Shown: positions 10,863 through 12,392 of the stretch, one piece after another | Position numbering within the stretch: position 1 is the first letter of the stretch | Layout of the letters: every line of letters begins with the position of its first letter | Source: an uncultured Bacilli bacterium | Lineage (GTDB): Bacteria; Bacillota_I; Bacilli_A; RF39; UBA660 | Reading direction: 5' to 3' | Assembly (NCBI GenBank): GCA_934133155.1 | Contig: CAKPAT010000030.1 | Location: 1-12,392, forward strand | DNA length: 12,392 nt | Translations under genes and position numbers: made by a program | Notes under the pieces: generated by a model | The model's database searches: none | What the model saw: the letters and a program-made list of their open reading frames with translations, nothing else | Told to the model about the DNA's origin: nothing

Positions 10863-12298
10863 TTTATATGTTTTTTTGTTACCCATTTGGGCTTAGTCCT
10901 TGTGCCCTCATTGTAAATTAATTTTTTCTTTCTCAAAAAATTTATAATATATCTAGTCTTGTTATTTAATTCATTTATATCTGTTGTATCAAATAATGGA
11001 TACATGTAATCGTTAATTTCTTTCCTACTAACACTATTATTATTTTTAATATAGTTAAATAATTTGATTTTTAAATCATTCATCCCTTCAATTGAATTTA
11101 GCATACTTTTTGTTACTTCTTCTGTTAATGGGATTGTAACAGTAAATATGTCAGCATCTTTGAAGCTAGGAATACCACCACTATATATTTTATTACAATT
11201 GGTTATAGTTTTTATTCCAGAACCAAGTTCTTCTGCTACACCTATTTCCTTGAAAAAATTAGCTATTTTAGGATTTTTAGGATAAGGAGAATAGTTGCCT
11301 AAATCACTATACCCAATTGTCCTAGGCTTGTTGGCATTTTCTGTTATAATTGCTTCTTTTGTTATTATTAATTTTGCAGGAAATGGGTTGGAATATTCAC
11401 GATGGACTAATAAATTTGAACATAATTCTCGTGCCATTACATCTCTAACATTTATTCTCTTGTTATCTTCTATATAAAATTTTTCATTTAAGTGTTTTTT
11501 TATAAAGTTTATTAATCTTTCGTAGCTTTCTATTAAGTTTGTTCTGATATCGTCTCTATCGTCATATCTTTCTAAATTTTCAACTTTTAATATTGCATCT
11601 GTTTTGTAATAAGATAATGCTGAGGCAATTACATCGTCTTTACCAAATATTAATATGCAAGCAAGATTAAATCCTTCTTCACCTGTTTGTAAGTTTTTTT
11701 CGTATAGTGATGCACTTCTTAACATTTCTAAATCATTCATTTTTGCCCACGGATGATTTGCTTCTTTATTTACGGCCATTGTTCTAGCCTTGCTTATTAG
11801 ATCTTTTCTTAAATCATTCATTGTGGCAAATGGATAGATTTTGTTTTCTATATAAGTACTGCTTTTCCTAATGTATAATGCTGAAATTAATGATGTGTTG
11901 CCTGTAATTTCAAAGTCTCCATCCTCATTTCTATCAAATATTTTATTTGCACTTTTATGAACGTCTGAGCTTTCGTAGACGTATATATATAGAATTTCTT
12001 TGCCTTCACATAAATATTCCTTCATTTCCAGGTGAACTGTTGGACTTATTTTTTCTTCATTATTACATAAATTAGCAAAATTTCTTCGCATATTCCTAAT
12101 ATAATCCTTATATACACCTACAATTTTTCCATTATCTTGTACACCTAAAAATATGTGTCCACCATTTCTATTTAACATAGGGCATATTGTTTCAAACAGA
12201 TTATCTGGAAGATTTTTCATTGCTGTTTTAAATTCGATAGTGGTACTTTCCCCATATCTTATTAAATTCAAAAGGTTTCGTGGAATTTGTTCAAGCAT
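10835..12298 (-). CDS. Schlafen AlbA_2 domain ATP-binding protein with winged-helix C-terminus
   Basis: Proteins of this type (COG2865-like) combine a putative nucleic-acid-binding AlbA_2 domain, a GHKL-like ATP-binding module (HATPase_c_4) and a winged helix; they are annotated as predicted transcriptional regulators and occur often in accessory and defence regions. Function here is unproven. Visible: ESTTIEFKTA near residue 18 and NGGHIFLGVQDNGKIVGV (about 46-63) of AlbA_2; VRDVMARELCSNLLVHREY (about 285-303) and GVAEELGSGIKTI (about 352-364) of the ATP-binding part; SRKEINDYMYPLF and NFLRKKKLIYNEGTRTKPKWV for the winged helix. I choose the ATG at 12298 (487 aa), 8 nt from AAGGAG; the ATG at 12304 is only 2 nt away. 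The last about ten residues (KHINAKGNTKKC) and the TAA are encoded by the tandem repeat. Antisense or toxin roles are not supported. Confidence 0.88.
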   Translation of the reverse strand: MLEQIPRNLLNLIRYGESTTIEFKTAMKNLPDNLFETICPMLNRNGGHIFLGVQDNGKIVGVYKDYIRNMRRNFANLCNNEEKISPTVHLEMKEYLCEGKEILYIYVYESSDVHKSANKIFDRNEDGDFEITGNTSLISALYIRKSSTYIENKIYPFATMNDLRKDLISKARTMAVNKEANHPWAKMNDLEMLRSASLYEKNLQTGEEGFNLACILIFGKDDVIASALSYYKTDAILKVENLERYDDRDDIRTNLIESYERLINFIKKHLNEKFYIEDNKRINVRDVMARELCSNLLVHREYSNPFPAKLIITKEAIITENANKPRTIGYSDLGNYSPYPKNPKIANFFKEIGVAEELGSGIKTITNCNKIYSGGIPSFKDADIFTVTIPLTEEVTKSMLNSIEGMNDLKIKLFNYIKNNNSVSRKEINDYMYPLFDTTDINELNNKTRYIINFLRKKKLIYNEGTRTKPKWVTKKHINAKGNTKKC

Positions 12299-12338
12299 AA
12301 TCATATCTCCTTTTCTTGCCTCAAGTTTCTATAATAAC

Positions 12339-12358
12339 TTTAACTATTAGTAGTTAAA
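12339..12358. repeat. 20-bp inverted repeat upstream of the AlbA_2 gene, possible operator
   Basis: TTTAACTA and TAGTTAAA (8-bp arms, 4-bp centre TTAG) lie about 40 bp before the start codon. A perfect TATAAT on the minus strand at 12384-12379 would place the transcript start near 12372, so the repeat would lie in the 5' leader. A regulator with a DNA-binding domain next to such a site often controls itself, but this is inference. The matching -35 is outside the window. Confidence 0.45.
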
Positions 12359-12378
12359 ATGTCCCACTAACATCAGTC

Positions 12379-12384
12379 ATTATA
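12379..12384 (-). promoter_or_regulatory. Candidate -10 box of the AlbA_2 gene
   Basis: A perfect TATAAT reads on the minus strand, about 75 bp before the gene start. Its -35 would lie past the window end, so it cannot be checked here. Confidence 0.35.
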
Positions 12385-12392
12385 CTCACATA

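Overview
The base composition is very low in GC (roughly a quarter to 30% by eye). The promoters are of Gram-positive sigma-A type with strong GGTGAT/AAGGAG ribosome sites, aminoacyl-tRNA synthetase genes carry T-box leaders, and the gene set (divIVA, sepF, era-yqzL-recO, yqfC-yqfD) points to a walled member of the Bacilli/Firmicutes. It is probably one of the reduced, host-associated lineages related to Erysipelotrichales, RF39 or Acholeplasma. TGA acts as a stop (amidase, recO, cdd and yqfD end with it) and Trp is TGG, so this is the standard bacterial code. The lineage placement is inference.

Nearly everything is on the minus strand, so the biological order runs from high to low coordinates. 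Region A (12392 to about 9640) is accessory. It holds a Schlafen AlbA_2-type ATP-binding regulator gene, an array of 44-bp tandem repeats built from an 11-bp TTAGCA-containing unit, a 53-bp imperfect inverted repeat, and the 5'-truncated remnant of a DUF4143 AAA ATPase, closed by a terminator. Region B (9590 to 4801) is a compact housekeeping operon: an 18-codon small ORF, yqfC, yqfD, a vanZ-like gene, ybeY, dgkA/udpK, cdd, era, a mini yqzL and recO. Many of its junctions are ATGA overlaps, and a consensus promoter sits inside vanZ just before ybeY. Compared with Bacillus, phoH and pgpH are absent and vanZ occupies their place.

Region C (4804 to 2617) holds glyS, with its own TTGACA/TAAAAT promoter and a T-box leader that appears to have lost nearly all of Stem I, followed by an mgtC-like gene that seems to lack a leader. 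Region D is the only plus-strand gene, a membrane-anchored N-acetylmuramoyl-L-alanine amidase (1345-2628). It converges on mgtC and shares its terminator with the last codons of mgtC. Region E (1185 to 1) carries the divisome genes sepF and divIVA, then a full-size isoleucine T-box leader and the first three codons of ileS.

Functionally the core covers division-site assembly (SepF, DivIVA), wall turnover and lipid-carrier recycling (amidase, undecaprenol kinase), ribosome maturation (Era, YbeY), recombination (RecO), pyrimidine salvage (Cdd) and tRNA charging (GlyS, IleS). The most unusual items are the reduced glyS T-box, the hierarchical repeat array whose motif supplies the stop codon of the AlbA_2 gene, the inverted repeat at the ATPase breakpoint, and the small ORF plus palindrome that seem to control the yqfC start.
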